A stretch of 64,000 nucleotides of DNA from Thermohalobaculum sp039027855 (GTDB lineage: Bacteria; Pseudomonadota; Alphaproteobacteria; Rhodobacterales; Rhodobacteraceae), in the NCBI GenBank assembly GCA_039027855.1, contig JBCCJI010000017.1, forward strand, positions 1 to 64,000. Reading direction: 5' to 3'. Within the stretch, counting starts at the first letter, position 1. Each line of letters begins with the position of its first letter. The notes beneath the pieces were generated by a model. The model made no database searches. It had not been told where the DNA came from and was given only the letters and a program-made list of their open reading frames with translations. Both the position numbers and the translations under genes were made by a program. Of the stretch, positions 16,044-25,200 are shown piece after piece.

Positions 16044-18377
16044 TCAGCCGCACTTCGAATAGCCGCAGTCGAGGCAGACCTCGCAGCCGTCGCGCAGCTG
16101 GGTATTGAAACTGCCGCAAGTAGGGCAACTCGCCGGGGCCGGGCCGTCGGCGGGGCGGTGGGCATGATCGGTGCCAAGCGGCGCGACCGCCTCCTCGCTC
16201 GCACGCGCATCGATCAGCCCGGCGCGCCCCTCCATATAGCCGATCTCCACCAAGTGCCGCTCGATCACGCCACCGATCGCGGCGAGGATCGAGGGCACGT
16301 AGCGCCCCTTCATCCAGGCGCCGCCGCGCGGGTCGAAGACCGCCTTCAGCTCCTCCACCACAAAGGAGACATCGCCGCCGCGCCGGAAGACCGCCGAGAT
16401 CATCCGCGTGAGCGCCACGGTCCAGGCATAGTGCTCCATGTTCTTCGAATTGATGAAGATCTCGAAGGGCTGACGCCCCGCTTCGGTGACGATGTCGTTC
16501 ATGGTGACATACATCGCATGCGGGCTGTCGGGCCATTTCAGCTTGTAGGTCACGCCTTCCAGCGTCTCGGGCCGGTCAAGCGGATCGGCCGAGAGAAGCC
16601 CAGTCTGGCGTTCTGGCAGCGTCGCGACCGCCTCGGCGGGCTCCACCGGCCCAGACCCTGGCTCCTCAGTTGATCGCTCGGCAGGCTCTACGCTCAGCAC
16701 CGATCCCGTTACCGCGTTCGGGCGATAGGTCGTGCAGCCCTTGCAGCCCTGCTCATACGCGTCGAGGTAGACCGCCTCGAAATCCTCGAAGCTGATATTC
16801 TCGGAGAGGTTGACGGTCTTCGAGATCGAGCTGTCGACCCAGCGCTGCGCCTCAGCCTGCATTGCTATATGATCGGACGGGCTGAGATCCTCCGCCGTGA
16901 TGACATGATCGGGCAGGGGCGCATCGCCATGCAGCGCGCGCCAGACCGAAACCGCGTGATCCTGCACCTCTTCGCTCGCCTCGCTCCCATTCGGCAGTCG
17001 CACGCGGCGGGTGTAGGAGAGCGCAAAGATCGGCTCGATCCCCGAAGAAACGTTCCCCGCAAAAAGCGAGATCGTCCCGGTCGGCGCGATCGACGTCAGA
17101 AGCGCATTACGGATGCCGTGTTTTGCGATCTTGTCACGTGTCGTCTCCTGCAGATCGGCGGGCTGCTCGGCTGCCAGGAACGGCTCGGCCTCGAACAGGG
17201 GAAAGGCGCCCTTCTCTGCGGCGAGATCGGCCGACGCGTCATAGGCCGCGTCGCGGATCGCCCTAAGCCAGCGTCCCGTCTGCGCAACGGCCTCTGCGCT
17301 GCCATAGCGCAGCCCCGCCATGGCGAGCGCATCGGCAAGGCCCGTGACCCCGAGACCGATACGCCGCTTGGCCATCGCTTCACGCGCCTGCGCCTCCAGC
17401 GGAAAGAGCGAGGCATCGACGACATTGTCCATCATCCGTACCGATGTCGCGACCAGCTGGGCCAGTTCGGCGGCATCGATGCCCGCGCTTTCCGAGAACG
17501 GATTGCGGACCAGCGCGGCAAGGTTGATCGAGCCCAGAAGGCAGGCGCCATAGGCCGGCAGCGGCTGCTCGCCACAGGGATTAGTCGCAGCGATGGTCTC
17601 GCAATAGGCGAGGTTGTTTGCGGTGTTGACCCGGTCGATGAATATCACGCCGGGCTCGGCGTAGTCGTAGGTTGCGCGCATGATCTGCGCCCAGAGAGCA
17701 CGCGCACGGATGGTGCGGTAGACCTGCCCCTCGAAGACCAGATCCCAGTTACGATCCTCCCTCACGGCAGTCATGAACGCATCGGTCGCGGCGACCGATA
17801 CATTGAAGTTCCGCAGGCGCGCCGGATCAGCCTTGGCCGCCACAAACGCCTCGATATCCGGATGATCGCAGCGCAGCACCGCCATCATCGCGCCACGGCG
17901 TGACCCGGCCGACATGATCGTGCGGCACATCGCGTCCCACACATCCATGAACGACACCGGTCCAGAGGCATCGGCACCCACCCCCGCGACACGTGCACCT
18001 TGCGGCCTTAGGGTTGAGAAATCGTAACCGATACCGCCCCCCCGCTGCATGGTCACCGCCGCCTCGCGCAAATGATCGAAGATTGCGGGCAGGTTATCGG
18101 GGATCTCACCCATGACGAAGCAGTTGAAAAGCGTCACTTCTCGGCCTGTTCCGGCACCGGCGAGAATGCGTCCAGCGGGCAGGAAGCGAAACCCTTCCAG
18201 TGCCGCGCGGAACCGCGGCTGCCATTGCCCAGGATCGAGCTCGACCGCCGAAAGCGCCGCGGCGACACGGTCCCAGGTCGCGGCCACATCCACATCGACA
18301 GGATCACCGCCCGGCGCCTTGAGTCGGTACTTCATGTCCCAGATCTGTTCGGCAATCGGGGCGCTGAATGCGTTCAT
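16044..18377 (-). CDS. nrdJ: Adenosylcobalamin-dependent ribonucleotide reductase, short form
   Basis: 777 residues, class II reductase making deoxyribonucleotides with adenosylcobalamin. Visible are FNCFVMGEIPDN (N-terminal active-site Cys), MQRGGGIGYDFSTLRP, ATNPCGEQPLPAYGACLLGS (the finger-loop cysteine region), SIAPTGTISLFAGNVSSG, and a C-terminal CPTC...CLDCGYSKCG zinc-ribbon/redox tail. The ATG at 18377 follows GGGAG. A perfect GTTC-N7-GTTC box lies 19-33 nt upstream, suggesting LexA control. A second, longer class II reductase is encoded at 22291-25971. The downstream unknown gene follows by 11 nt. Confidence 0.93.
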   Translation of the reverse strand: MNAFSAPIAEQIWDMKYRLKAPGGDPVDVDVAATWDRVAAALSAVELDPGQWQPRFRAALEGFRFLPAGRILAGAGTGREVTLFNCFVMGEIPDNLPAIFDHLREAAVTMQRGGGIGYDFSTLRPQGARVAGVGADASGPVSFMDVWDAMCRTIMSAGSRRGAMMAVLRCDHPDIEAFVAAKADPARLRNFNVSVAATDAFMTAVREDRNWDLVFEGQVYRTIRARALWAQIMRATYDYAEPGVIFIDRVNTANNLAYCETIAATNPCGEQPLPAYGACLLGSINLAALVRNPFSESAGIDAAELAQLVATSVRMMDNVVDASLFPLEAQAREAMAKRRIGLGVTGLADALAMAGLRYGSAEAVAQTGRWLRAIRDAAYDASADLAAEKGAFPLFEAEPFLAAEQPADLQETTRDKIAKHGIRNALLTSIAPTGTISLFAGNVSSGIEPIFALSYTRRVRLPNGSEASEEVQDHAVSVWRALHGDAPLPDHVITAEDLSPSDHIAMQAEAQRWVDSSISKTVNLSENISFEDFEAVYLDAYEQGCKGCTTYRPNAVTGSVLSVEPAERSTEEPGSGPVEPAEAVATLPERQTGLLSADPLDRPETLEGVTYKLKWPDSPHAMYVTMNDIVTEAGRQPFEIFINSKNMEHYAWTVALTRMISAVFRRGGDVSFVVEELKAVFDPRGGAWMKGRYVPSILAAIGGVIERHLVEIGYMEGRAGLIDARASEEAVAPLGTDHAHRPADGPAPASCPTCGSFNTQLRDGCEVCLDCGYSKCG

Positions 18378-18395
18378 TGTGGGCTCCCGTTAACG

Positions 18396-18410
18396 GAACA
18401 TTTAGCGAAC
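18396..18410 (-). promoter_or_regulatory. SOS (LexA) box upstream of short nrdJ
   Basis: The minus strand reads GTTCGCTAAATGTTC, an exact match to the GTTC-N7-GTTC operator of LexA in Rhodobacter and many other Alphaproteobacteria. It lies 19 nt before the ATG of the short class II reductase gene, where repressor binding would block initiation or elongation. Confidence 0.75.
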
Positions 18411-18617
18411 ATCTTTATCCCCAAGTCGTGGCGGAAGATAGTGCCCATCGCGCCCAAGGCACAGAAAGAAGGAGCTCGAAATGCGCTGAGCATTATTGGC
18501 GTCGGCACGTCAAAACACACACAGACCAAACCAGCGGCGGAGACGGCACGCTCCGCGGATGAGGCTGCGAGCATTCGCGGCACTTCAGCTCAGGGCTGGC
18601 TGGGTCTCTGGCTGGGT

Positions 18618-19697
18618 CTAGCGTTTAACGCGGCCGGACGAAGGTAGAGCCGGGTGTTGTTTTCCCCGCTTGGCCCCTGCCGGCTTGGTCGCCGGCTTGG
18701 TCTCTGCCGCCATGGTTTTTGTCACTGCGACAGTGGTGCCTGTCTGGTCGCGCCCACGCCGCGTGCCGCCGCCAGGTACATCAGCCAACCCAAGCTGGTC
18801 GCGAAGCACGCGGGGTCGCACCTCCTCGACCGCGCCGGTGGAGAGATCACCGAGCTGGAAAGGACCGTAGCTGATGCGGATCAGGCGGTTGACGCCGAGA
18901 CCAACGGCCTCCATCGCGCGGCGGATCTCGCGGTTGCGCCCCTCGCGCAGGCCAACGGTCAGCCAGGCATTGGCCCCCTGCTGGCGGTCGATGGAGACAC
19001 TCATGGGCTGAAAACGCTCTCCATCGACGGCAATGCCGTCTCGAAGCGGCTGGAGCACGGCATCAGTGGGTGCGCCGTGCACACGCACGCGGTATCGGCG
19101 CAACCAGCCGGTGGAAGGGAGTTCGAGACGGCGTTTCAGATCGCCGTCATTGGTGAGGAGAAGCAGACCCTCGGATGCGAGATCAAGCCGTCCGACGGAC
19201 ACAACGCGCGGCATCGTCTCGGGCAAACGGTCGAAAACCGTGGCGCGACCCTGTTCGTCCCGCGCGCTCGTCACAAGGCCCGCAGGCTTGTGATAGCGCC
19301 AAAGGCGTGGCGGTTCGGGTTCGGAGAGGGCACGACCATCGACCTCCACACGATCTTGCGCCGTGACGTTAAGCGCCGGGCTGTCGATGCGCCGCCCATT
19401 GACGCGAACGCGGCCCGCTTCAATCAAGCGCTCGGCATCGCGGCGCGATGAGACACCGGCGCGGGCGATCCGCTTGGCGATGCGCTCACCCTCGGGCGTG
19501 GACGACACTTCGGCTGTCCTCGAGGTGCGCGCCGTCGCTGGCGGCGGTTTCGCCGCCGATGGCCGGGACGCCCCGGCCCCGGCGTTCTTCAGAGAACGGG
19601 CGCCATCAGGATCGGGCGCCGCCCGCGACCCGTCGCGCCCGTGCGGCTTATCCTGTGCGCCTTGACCCTGGCGGCCCCGCTGATCATGTCCTGCCAT
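18618..19697 (-). CDS. rluB: RsuA/RluB-family 23S rRNA pseudouridine synthase
   Basis: About 359 residues. An S4-like RNA-binding domain (RIAKRIARAGVSSRRDAERL) is followed by the catalytic domain with SVGRLDLASEGLLLLTNDG holding the catalytic Asp, and LREGRNREIRRAMEAVG. The enzyme isomerises a uridine in rRNA. Low-complexity basic extensions flank the core at both ends. The ATG at 19697 follows AGGAG. It is divergent from tadA with a 63-nt gap. RluB is the likely member; RluE/RluF-type specificity cannot be excluded by reading. Confidence 0.85.
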   Translation of the reverse strand: MAGHDQRGRQGQGAQDKPHGRDGSRAAPDPDGARSLKNAGAGASRPSAAKPPPATARTSRTAEVSSTPEGERIAKRIARAGVSSRRDAERLIEAGRVRVNGRRIDSPALNVTAQDRVEVDGRALSEPEPPRLWRYHKPAGLVTSARDEQGRATVFDRLPETMPRVVSVGRLDLASEGLLLLTNDGDLKRRLELPSTGWLRRYRVRVHGAPTDAVLQPLRDGIAVDGERFQPMSVSIDRQQGANAWLTVGLREGRNREIRRAMEAVGLGVNRLIRISYGPFQLGDLSTGAVEEVRPRVLRDQLGLADVPGGGTRRGRDQTGTTVAVTKTMAAETKPATKPAGAKRGKQHPALPSSGRVKR

Positions 19698-19760
19698 GGT
19701 GCTCTCCTGCCGCGCAGCTCCGCCTTGGACCTTGCCCTCGAATGGGTCAAGCTCGCGCTC

Positions 19761-20240
19761 ATGCAGTTCAACAGCCACATGCCCCGCGCCCTGGCCGAGG
19801 CCGAGGCGGCCGGCCTGCGGGGCGAAACCCCGGTCGGCGCCGTCGTGAGCGCGCCTGACGGGACAGTGCTCGCCGCCGCCGGCAACCGGGTGCGCGAACT
19901 CGCCGATCCCACGGCCCATGCCGAAATCCTCGTGATCCGCGCTGCCGCAGCGCATCTCGGCAGCGAAAGGCTGACGGGATGCACCTTAACGGTGACGCTA
20001 GAGCCTTGCGCGATGTGCGCCGGCGCGATCGCCCATGCGCGGATCGCACGCCTGTTCTACGGCGCCGATGATCCGAAAGGTGGCGGCGTCGCCCACGGCG
20101 CGCGGGTTTTCGCCCAGCCAACCTGCAATCACCGCCCCGAGGTTTATGGTGAGATCGACGCAACCCGCTCGGCTGCACTGCTGCGCCAGTTCTTCGCAGC
20201 ACGCCGCGGAATGGTGGCAGGCGAGGGAAATGGACGATAA
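19761..20240 (+). CDS. tadA: tRNA adenosine-34 deaminase
   Basis: 159 residues. The zinc-binding HAE motif (TAHAEILVIR) and LEPCAMCAGAIAHARI show the cytidine/adenosine deaminase fold. GADDPKGGGVAHG and NHRPEV are typical of TadA, which converts A34 to inosine in tRNA-Arg. The ATG at 19761 (MQFNSHMPRALAEAEAAG) fits the family start although its RBS is weak; a longer in-frame version starts at 19641 but would overlap the divergent rluB gene. Confidence 0.9.
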   Translation: MQFNSHMPRALAEAEAAGLRGETPVGAVVSAPDGTVLAAAGNRVRELADPTAHAEILVIRAAAAHLGSERLTGCTLTVTLEPCAMCAGAIAHARIARLFYGADDPKGGGVAHGARVFAQPTCNHRPEVYGEIDATRSAALLRQFFAARRGMVAGEGNGR

Positions 20241-20249
20241 ATCATCAGC

Positions 20250-21482
20250 ATGGATAAGTTAGAGACTGACGTGCTGGTAGCTGGCGGCGGCATCGCAGGG
20301 CTGTCGGTGGCGGCACGCCTCGCCGCCGCCGGGCACCGCGTGCTCTGCGCCGATCCGAAACCCGAGGCCAGCGACCCGGCGGCGGAGGCGTCAGCCGACC
20401 GGCGTACCACCGCCTTTCTCATGCCGAGCATGGAGAGTTTTCGCCGCGCCGGCGCCTGGCCGCGCATGGCGCCCGAGGCGACACCCCTGGCCGAGATGCG
20501 AATCGTCAGCGCCGAGGGCGGCAGCGGGATGGCCGCCGGCGCGGCGCCGGTCACCCGGGCAGAGGCAGGTTTTGCCGCGCGCGAACTAGGCAGCGACACG
20601 CCCTTCGGCTTCAATATCCGCAACATGATAGCACGCGCGGCCCTGGCCGAGGCCTTGCAAGACAGCCCGCATGGCCAGTTGGCGAGCGGCGTCAGCGTCG
20701 AACGCGTCATACCACGGCGCGATGACGCGGTCGCGCGGCTGAGCGACGGGCGCCGCGTCAACGCCCGGCTGGTAATCGCCGCCGACGGGCGTGATAGCCA
20801 GTTGCGCGATGCGGCGGGCATCCCTGTGCGGCGCTGGGCGCATCCGCAGAAAGCGCTCGTCCTGACCATCACCCATCCCGAGCCGCATGACGGCGTCTCG
20901 ACCGAGTTTCATCGGCCCGGCGGGCCGCTGGTGCTGGTGCCGCTGCCGAATATTGGGGGGCAGCCGGCCTCGTCGGTCGTCTGGGTCAACAGCCCCGAGC
21001 GGGCGGATACGCTCATGGCCATGGAGGACGGTGCGCTCTCGGCAGCGCTCACCGCCGAGACCATGGGCCGCTTCGGCGCACTCACCCTCGCGGGCAAGCG
21101 GGCGGTCTGGCCCGTCATCAGCCAGATTGCGCTGCGTCTCGATGGCGAACGGTTGGCACTGGTGGGCGAGCCTGCCCATGTCGTGCCGCCCACCGGTGCA
21201 CAGGGCGCCAATCTCAGCATCGCCGATGGCGAGGCACTGGCGTCTCTCGTGGCCGAGCGTGCCGCGGCGGGCGGCGATATCGGCGCGCCCGACCTGCTCT
21301 CGGCCTATAGCCGCGCCCGCATGCCAGATATCGCGCTCCGCGTTGGTGGGACCGAATTGCTGAACCGGATCGCGCACACGGCCAATGCGCCGCTGATCGG
21401 TCTCCGGTCGCTCGGCGTCGGCGCGATCGCCCGCGTTCCGGCACTGCGACGCGCCCTCATGCGCACGGGTCTCGGCGGCTGA
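20250..21482 (+). CDS. UbiH/COQ6-family FAD monooxygenase
   Basis: 410 residues. It has the FAD-binding motif AGGGIAGLSVAARLAAAGH near the N terminus, the DG motif in VIAADGRDSQLRDAAG and the second FAD motif GEPAHVVPPTGAQGANLSIAD. These define the ubiquinone-biosynthesis hydroxylase family, which hydroxylates the benzoquinone ring at the membrane. Which ring position is modified cannot be told. It begins 9 nt after tadA, so the two are probably co-transcribed. Confidence 0.87.
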   Translation: MDKLETDVLVAGGGIAGLSVAARLAAAGHRVLCADPKPEASDPAAEASADRRTTAFLMPSMESFRRAGAWPRMAPEATPLAEMRIVSAEGGSGMAAGAAPVTRAEAGFAARELGSDTPFGFNIRNMIARAALAEALQDSPHGQLASGVSVERVIPRRDDAVARLSDGRRVNARLVIAADGRDSQLRDAAGIPVRRWAHPQKALVLTITHPEPHDGVSTEFHRPGGPLVLVPLPNIGGQPASSVVWVNSPERADTLMAMEDGALSAALTAETMGRFGALTLAGKRAVWPVISQIALRLDGERLALVGEPAHVVPPTGAQGANLSIADGEALASLVAERAAAGGDIGAPDLLSAYSRARMPDIALRVGGTELLNRIAHTANAPLIGLRSLGVGAIARVPALRRALMRTGLGG

Positions 21483-21636
21483 GCATGCGCGCGATACTGT
21501 CGAGGAGACCGCGCAGCTTGAGCATCTGATCCGGCAGAGACGGGCCCGATTGGCCCTTTCCCTGCCATTTCTGATCGAAACCGCACCGAAAGCCTCACCA
21601 AGCGGTTGCAAAATACGGGCTTTTCGTCGGTGAAGT

Positions 21637-21665
21637 TTGCGCAGCGTCACCTGTGCGCGTACCGT
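21637..21665 (+). promoter_or_regulatory. Candidate sigma-70-type promoter of small membrane protein gene
   Basis: TTGCGC, a 17-nt spacer, then TACCGT, ending about 30 nt before the ATG of the small protein gene. The -35 is good and the -10 is moderate. Confidence 0.35.
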
Positions 21666-21695
21666 TTCAGCACGTATCGGAGAAGGGGGATCCCG

Positions 21696-21809
21696 ATGGC
21701 TGAACAGAGTGCGACTCGTACGCGTGTGAAATCCTTCGTGATCGGCGGCCTCTGCGTCGTGATCGCGGCACTGGTGTTCTTCATCTTTGGCGGCAGCCTC
21801 GTGGGCTGA
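21696..21809 (+). CDS. Small single-span membrane protein (37 aa)
   Basis: A 37-residue protein: a basic, hydrophilic N terminus (MAEQSATRTRVKSF), then one hydrophobic helix (VIGGLCVVIAALVFFIFGG). The ATG is preceded by AGAAGGGGGA with good spacing, a candidate promoter lies upstream and a strong terminator follows 33 nt after the stop, so this looks like a genuine stand-alone gene. The function is unknown. It would insert in the inner membrane with the N terminus likely cytoplasmic. Confidence 0.7.
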   Translation: MAEQSATRTRVKSFVIGGLCVVIAALVFFIFGGSLVG

Positions 21810-21841
21810 CGTCCCGCCACGAGAGGGCATAAGGCACGGCG

Positions 21842-21873
21842 AAGGGCGCTCCGACCGGGGCGCCCTTTTTTCG
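21842..21873 (+). terminator. Rho-independent terminator of small membrane protein gene
   Basis: Stem AAGGGCGC / GCGCCCTT with a run of six T, a textbook intrinsic terminator. Confidence 0.88.
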
Positions 21874-21911
21874 TGGGCGCAGAACCGCTGCGCGCCGGCT
21901 GTCTGACGCAG

Positions 21912-21940
21912 AAAGGGCGACCTCGGGGAGGCCGCCCTTT
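21912..21940. terminator. Second terminator-like hairpin
   Basis: AAAGGGCG, one mismatch, CCTC, GGG loop, GAGG, mismatch, CGCCCTTT. Symmetrical, with T-rich flanks on both strands, so it could stop transcription from either side between the small-protein gene and the minus-strand reductase operon. Confidence 0.7.
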
Positions 21941-22023
21941 CGCCGTCGTCAGGGGCTCAGTCTTTAGACCTGCTCGAAGGTTCTGCCCGCTCCCTGATCC
22001 GACGCCGGGGGGTGTTCTTGAGC

Positions 22024-22050
22024 GGGGCCGGCAGACGCTGGACCGGCCCC
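22024..22050 (-). terminator. GC-rich hairpin after the long nrdJ operon
   Basis: Perfect 8-bp stem GGGGCCGG / CCGGCCCC with an 11-nt loop, 38 nt beyond the stop of the minus-strand small gene. It has no T-run, so termination would be weak or Rho-aided. Confidence 0.4.
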
Positions 22051-22087
22051 ACTCGCCTCACCCCCAACTCCATATTATGGGGATGCC

Positions 22088-22276
22088 TCAGGCGTTTGGT
22101 GTGTCGCGACCATCGGGTTCCTTCGCTACGCCCTTAAAAGGGCCGGCGCTCTTCTTCTTCTCCATCCACTGACCGTTACGCTCATTGCGCTTCTGCCAAC
22201 GGCCATCACCATGTTGGTGCTGCGTGCGACCAGTCACAGCACCACGCCGGAAGTTGTTGCCCGTGTTCTTTGCCAT
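22088..22276 (-). CDS. Small basic conserved protein (MAKNTG type) in nrdJ operon
   Basis: 62 residues beginning MAKNTGNNFRRGAVTGRTQ, with RWQKRNERNGQW and PFKGVAKE near the C terminus. This matches a short, basic, soluble protein type that I recall as widespread in bacteria and of unknown function. The ATG at 22276 follows CGGAG and lies 14 nt after the stop of the long class II reductase gene, so it is the second gene of that operon. Nucleic-acid binding is possible given its charge, but this is inference. Confidence 0.75.
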   Translation of the reverse strand: MAKNTGNNFRRGAVTGRTQHQHGDGRWQKRNERNGQWMEKKKSAGPFKGVAKEPDGRDTPNA

Positions 22277-22290
22277 GTGATCCGCTCCGA

Positions 22291-25200
22291 TCAGCTGCAG
22301 CCGCTCGTGGCGCCGCAGGTGTTGCACTTGAGACAGGTGCCGTTGCGCACGAGGGTGAAGTTCCCGCATTCGCCGCAGGCATCGCCCTCGTAACCCTTCA
22401 TCCGGGCCTCCGCGATGCGGTCAAGGACGGCGGTCGCCACCTGCCCCACAGCGGGCGCGGCGCCCGCCAGCCCTGCCGCATGGCTTTCCACCGCCGCCAG
22501 CGCCGCGGCCGCGGGCGTGGCGAGGTTGTCGGCGCTCACCGGCGCCTGCCCGCCCGGCAGCACCACCAACTGCTGCGGCGCGCGGCCCCGCAGATAGCCG
22601 GTCGAGGCGACCTGGCGCACCAGCGCGATCGCGGAGCTCGCGCTCTCCTCCTCAGGCTCGTTCAGCGCGCTTTCCTTCTCGCCGCCGCCCATCTCGTCAA
22701 AGCGCGGCCCCTCCATGGGCACATGGGCAAGGTCGGTGCGGTCGAGATAGCTGACCGCCAGTTCGCGGAAGATGTAGTCAAGGATCGAGGTCGCGTTCTT
22801 GATGCTGTCATTGCCCTGCACCATTCCCGCCGGCTCGAACCGGGTGAAGGTGAAGGCCTCGACGAACTCCTCCAGCGGCACGCCGTATTGCAGGCCGACC
22901 GAGACGGCGATGGCGAAGTTGTTCATCATCGCGCGGAAGGCGGCGCCCTCCTTGTGCATGTCGATGAAGATCTCGCCCAGCTTGCCCTCGGCCGTCTCGC
23001 CGGTGCGGAGATACACCTTGTGCCCGCCGACGACGGCTTTCTGGGTATAGCCGCGGCGGCGATCCGGCATCTTCTCGCGGTTGCCGCGTGTGTCGGCACC
23101 CTCTCGGATGATCACCTTCTCGACGATCTTCTCGACCACGGTCTCCACGCGCGCGGCGGGGGCCGCCTCGGCCAGGTCGTCGGCATCATCCTCGATCAGC
23201 GCGGCGGACAGCGGCTGGCTGAGCTTGGAGCCGTCGCGGTAAAGCGCATTGGCCTTGGTGCCGAGCGAGTGGCTGAGCTTGTAGGCCGCCAGGCAGTCCT
23301 CGATCGAAGCCTCGTTCGGCATGTTGATCGTCTTGGAGATCGCGCCCGAGATGAACGGCTGGGCCGCCGCCATCATGCGGATATGGCTCTCGTAACTGAG
23401 GAACCGCTTGCCCTTCTTGCCGCAGGGATTGGCGCAGTCGAAGACGTGCAGGTGCTCGGGGTCGAGGCCCGGCGCGCCCTCCAACGTCATCGTCCCGCAG
23501 ACATAGGTGTTGGCGGCGTCGATCTCGGCCGCTGAAAAACCCAGGTGGCGGAGCAGATCGAAGGTCGGGTCGACCAGCTTCTCCGCCGGCACGCCCAGCG
23601 TCTCGGTCAGGAACTCGGCACCCAGCGTCCACTGGTTGAACACAAATTTGATGTCAAAGGCCGAGCCGAGCGCGTCCTCGACCTTGCTGATCTCATCCGG
23701 GCCGAAGCCCACACCGATCAGCCGTTCGTGGTCGATGGCGGGTGAGCCCGACAGCGTGCCGCGACCAACCGCATAGGCGATGATCTGCTCTATCGAGTTG
23801 TCGCCGTAGCCCAGCTGCGACAGCGCCTTCGGCACCGAGCGGTTGATGATCTTGAAATAGCCGCCGCCGGCAAGCTTCTTGAACTTCACCAGCGCAAAGT
23901 CGGGCTCGATCCCGGTCGTGTCGCAGTCCATCACAAGCCCGATGGTGCCGGTCGGCGCGATGACGCTGGCCTGCGCATTGCGGTATCCGTGCTGCTCGCC
24001 AAGCGCCAGCGCCGCATCCCAAGCGAGGCGCGCCCGCTCGACCAGCCGCGGATCCGGGCAGGATGCGGCATCGAGGGCGACGGGCAGCGTGCGCACGTCC
24101 TCATAGCCCTCAGCCTCGCCATTGGCCGCGCGGCGGTGGTTGCGCATGACGCGCAGCATGCTCTCGGCGTTGCGCTGGTAGCCCGGGAAGGGCCCGACCT
24201 CGCCCGCGATCTCAGCCGAGGTGGCGTAGCTGACACCCGTCAGGATCGCGCTCAGCGCACCACAAAGCGCCCGGCCCTCGTCGCTGTCATAGCCGAAGCC
24301 ATTGGTCATCAGCAGGCCGCCGATATTGGCGTATCCCAGACCCAGCGTGCGGTAGTCGTAGGAGCGCTGAGCGATCTCCTTGGACGGAAACTGCGCCATC
24401 AGCACCGAGGTCTCGAGCGTCAGCGTCCAGAGGCGCACGGCATGCTCGTAGGCCTCGACATCGAAGCCGTCGTCGCTGTCGAACTGCATCAGGTTCAGCG
24501 AAGCGAGGTTACAGGCTGTGTCGTCCAGGAACATGTATTCCGAGCACGGGTTCGACGCGCGGATCGGCCCGTCGGCCGGGCAGGTGTGCCAGTCGTTGAT
24601 CGTGTCGTGGAACTGCACGCCGGGATCGGCGCAGGCCCAGGCGGCCTGCCCGATCTTGTCCCACAGCGCGCGCGCATCGACCGTCTTGGCCACGGCGCCC
24701 GTCGTGCGGTTGACCAACGGCCAGGGCCGGCCCTCCTCGACCGCCTCAAGGAAGCCGTCGGTGATGCGCACCGAGTTGTTCGAATTCTGGCCCGAAACGG
24801 TGAGGTAGGCCTCGCTGTCCCAATCGGTGTCGAGCACCGGGAACGAGATCGAGGTCACGCCCTGGCGGGCATACTGGATGCACTGCTTTGCCATGGCATC
24901 GGGGATCATTGCCCGGCGCGCGGCCTTCAGCGCGTCCTTCAGCTGCGGGTTCTTCTTCGGCTCGAAGGCATCCGCCTCGGCGCCGTCCCAGCCATGGATC
25001 GCAGTAAAGATCTCACCTAGCGCCTTTTCATGCGCCTTGGTGCCAGCGACCAGCGCGCTGACCTTGTGCTCTTCGCGAAGCTTCCAGTCGATGAAGGCCT
25101 CGATATCCGGGTGATCCATGTCGCAGATCACCATCTTGGCCGCGCGCCGCGTGGTGCCGCCCGACTTGATCGCCCCGGCCGCCCGGTCCCCGATCTTGAG

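Noticed and set aside
16869..17903. Plus-strand 344-residue frame opposite short nrdJ
   Set aside because: Antisense shadow of nrdJ.
22270..23535. Long plus-strand open frame opposite the long nrdJ
   Set aside because: High-GC shadow frame; nrdJ on the minus strand explains the sequence.
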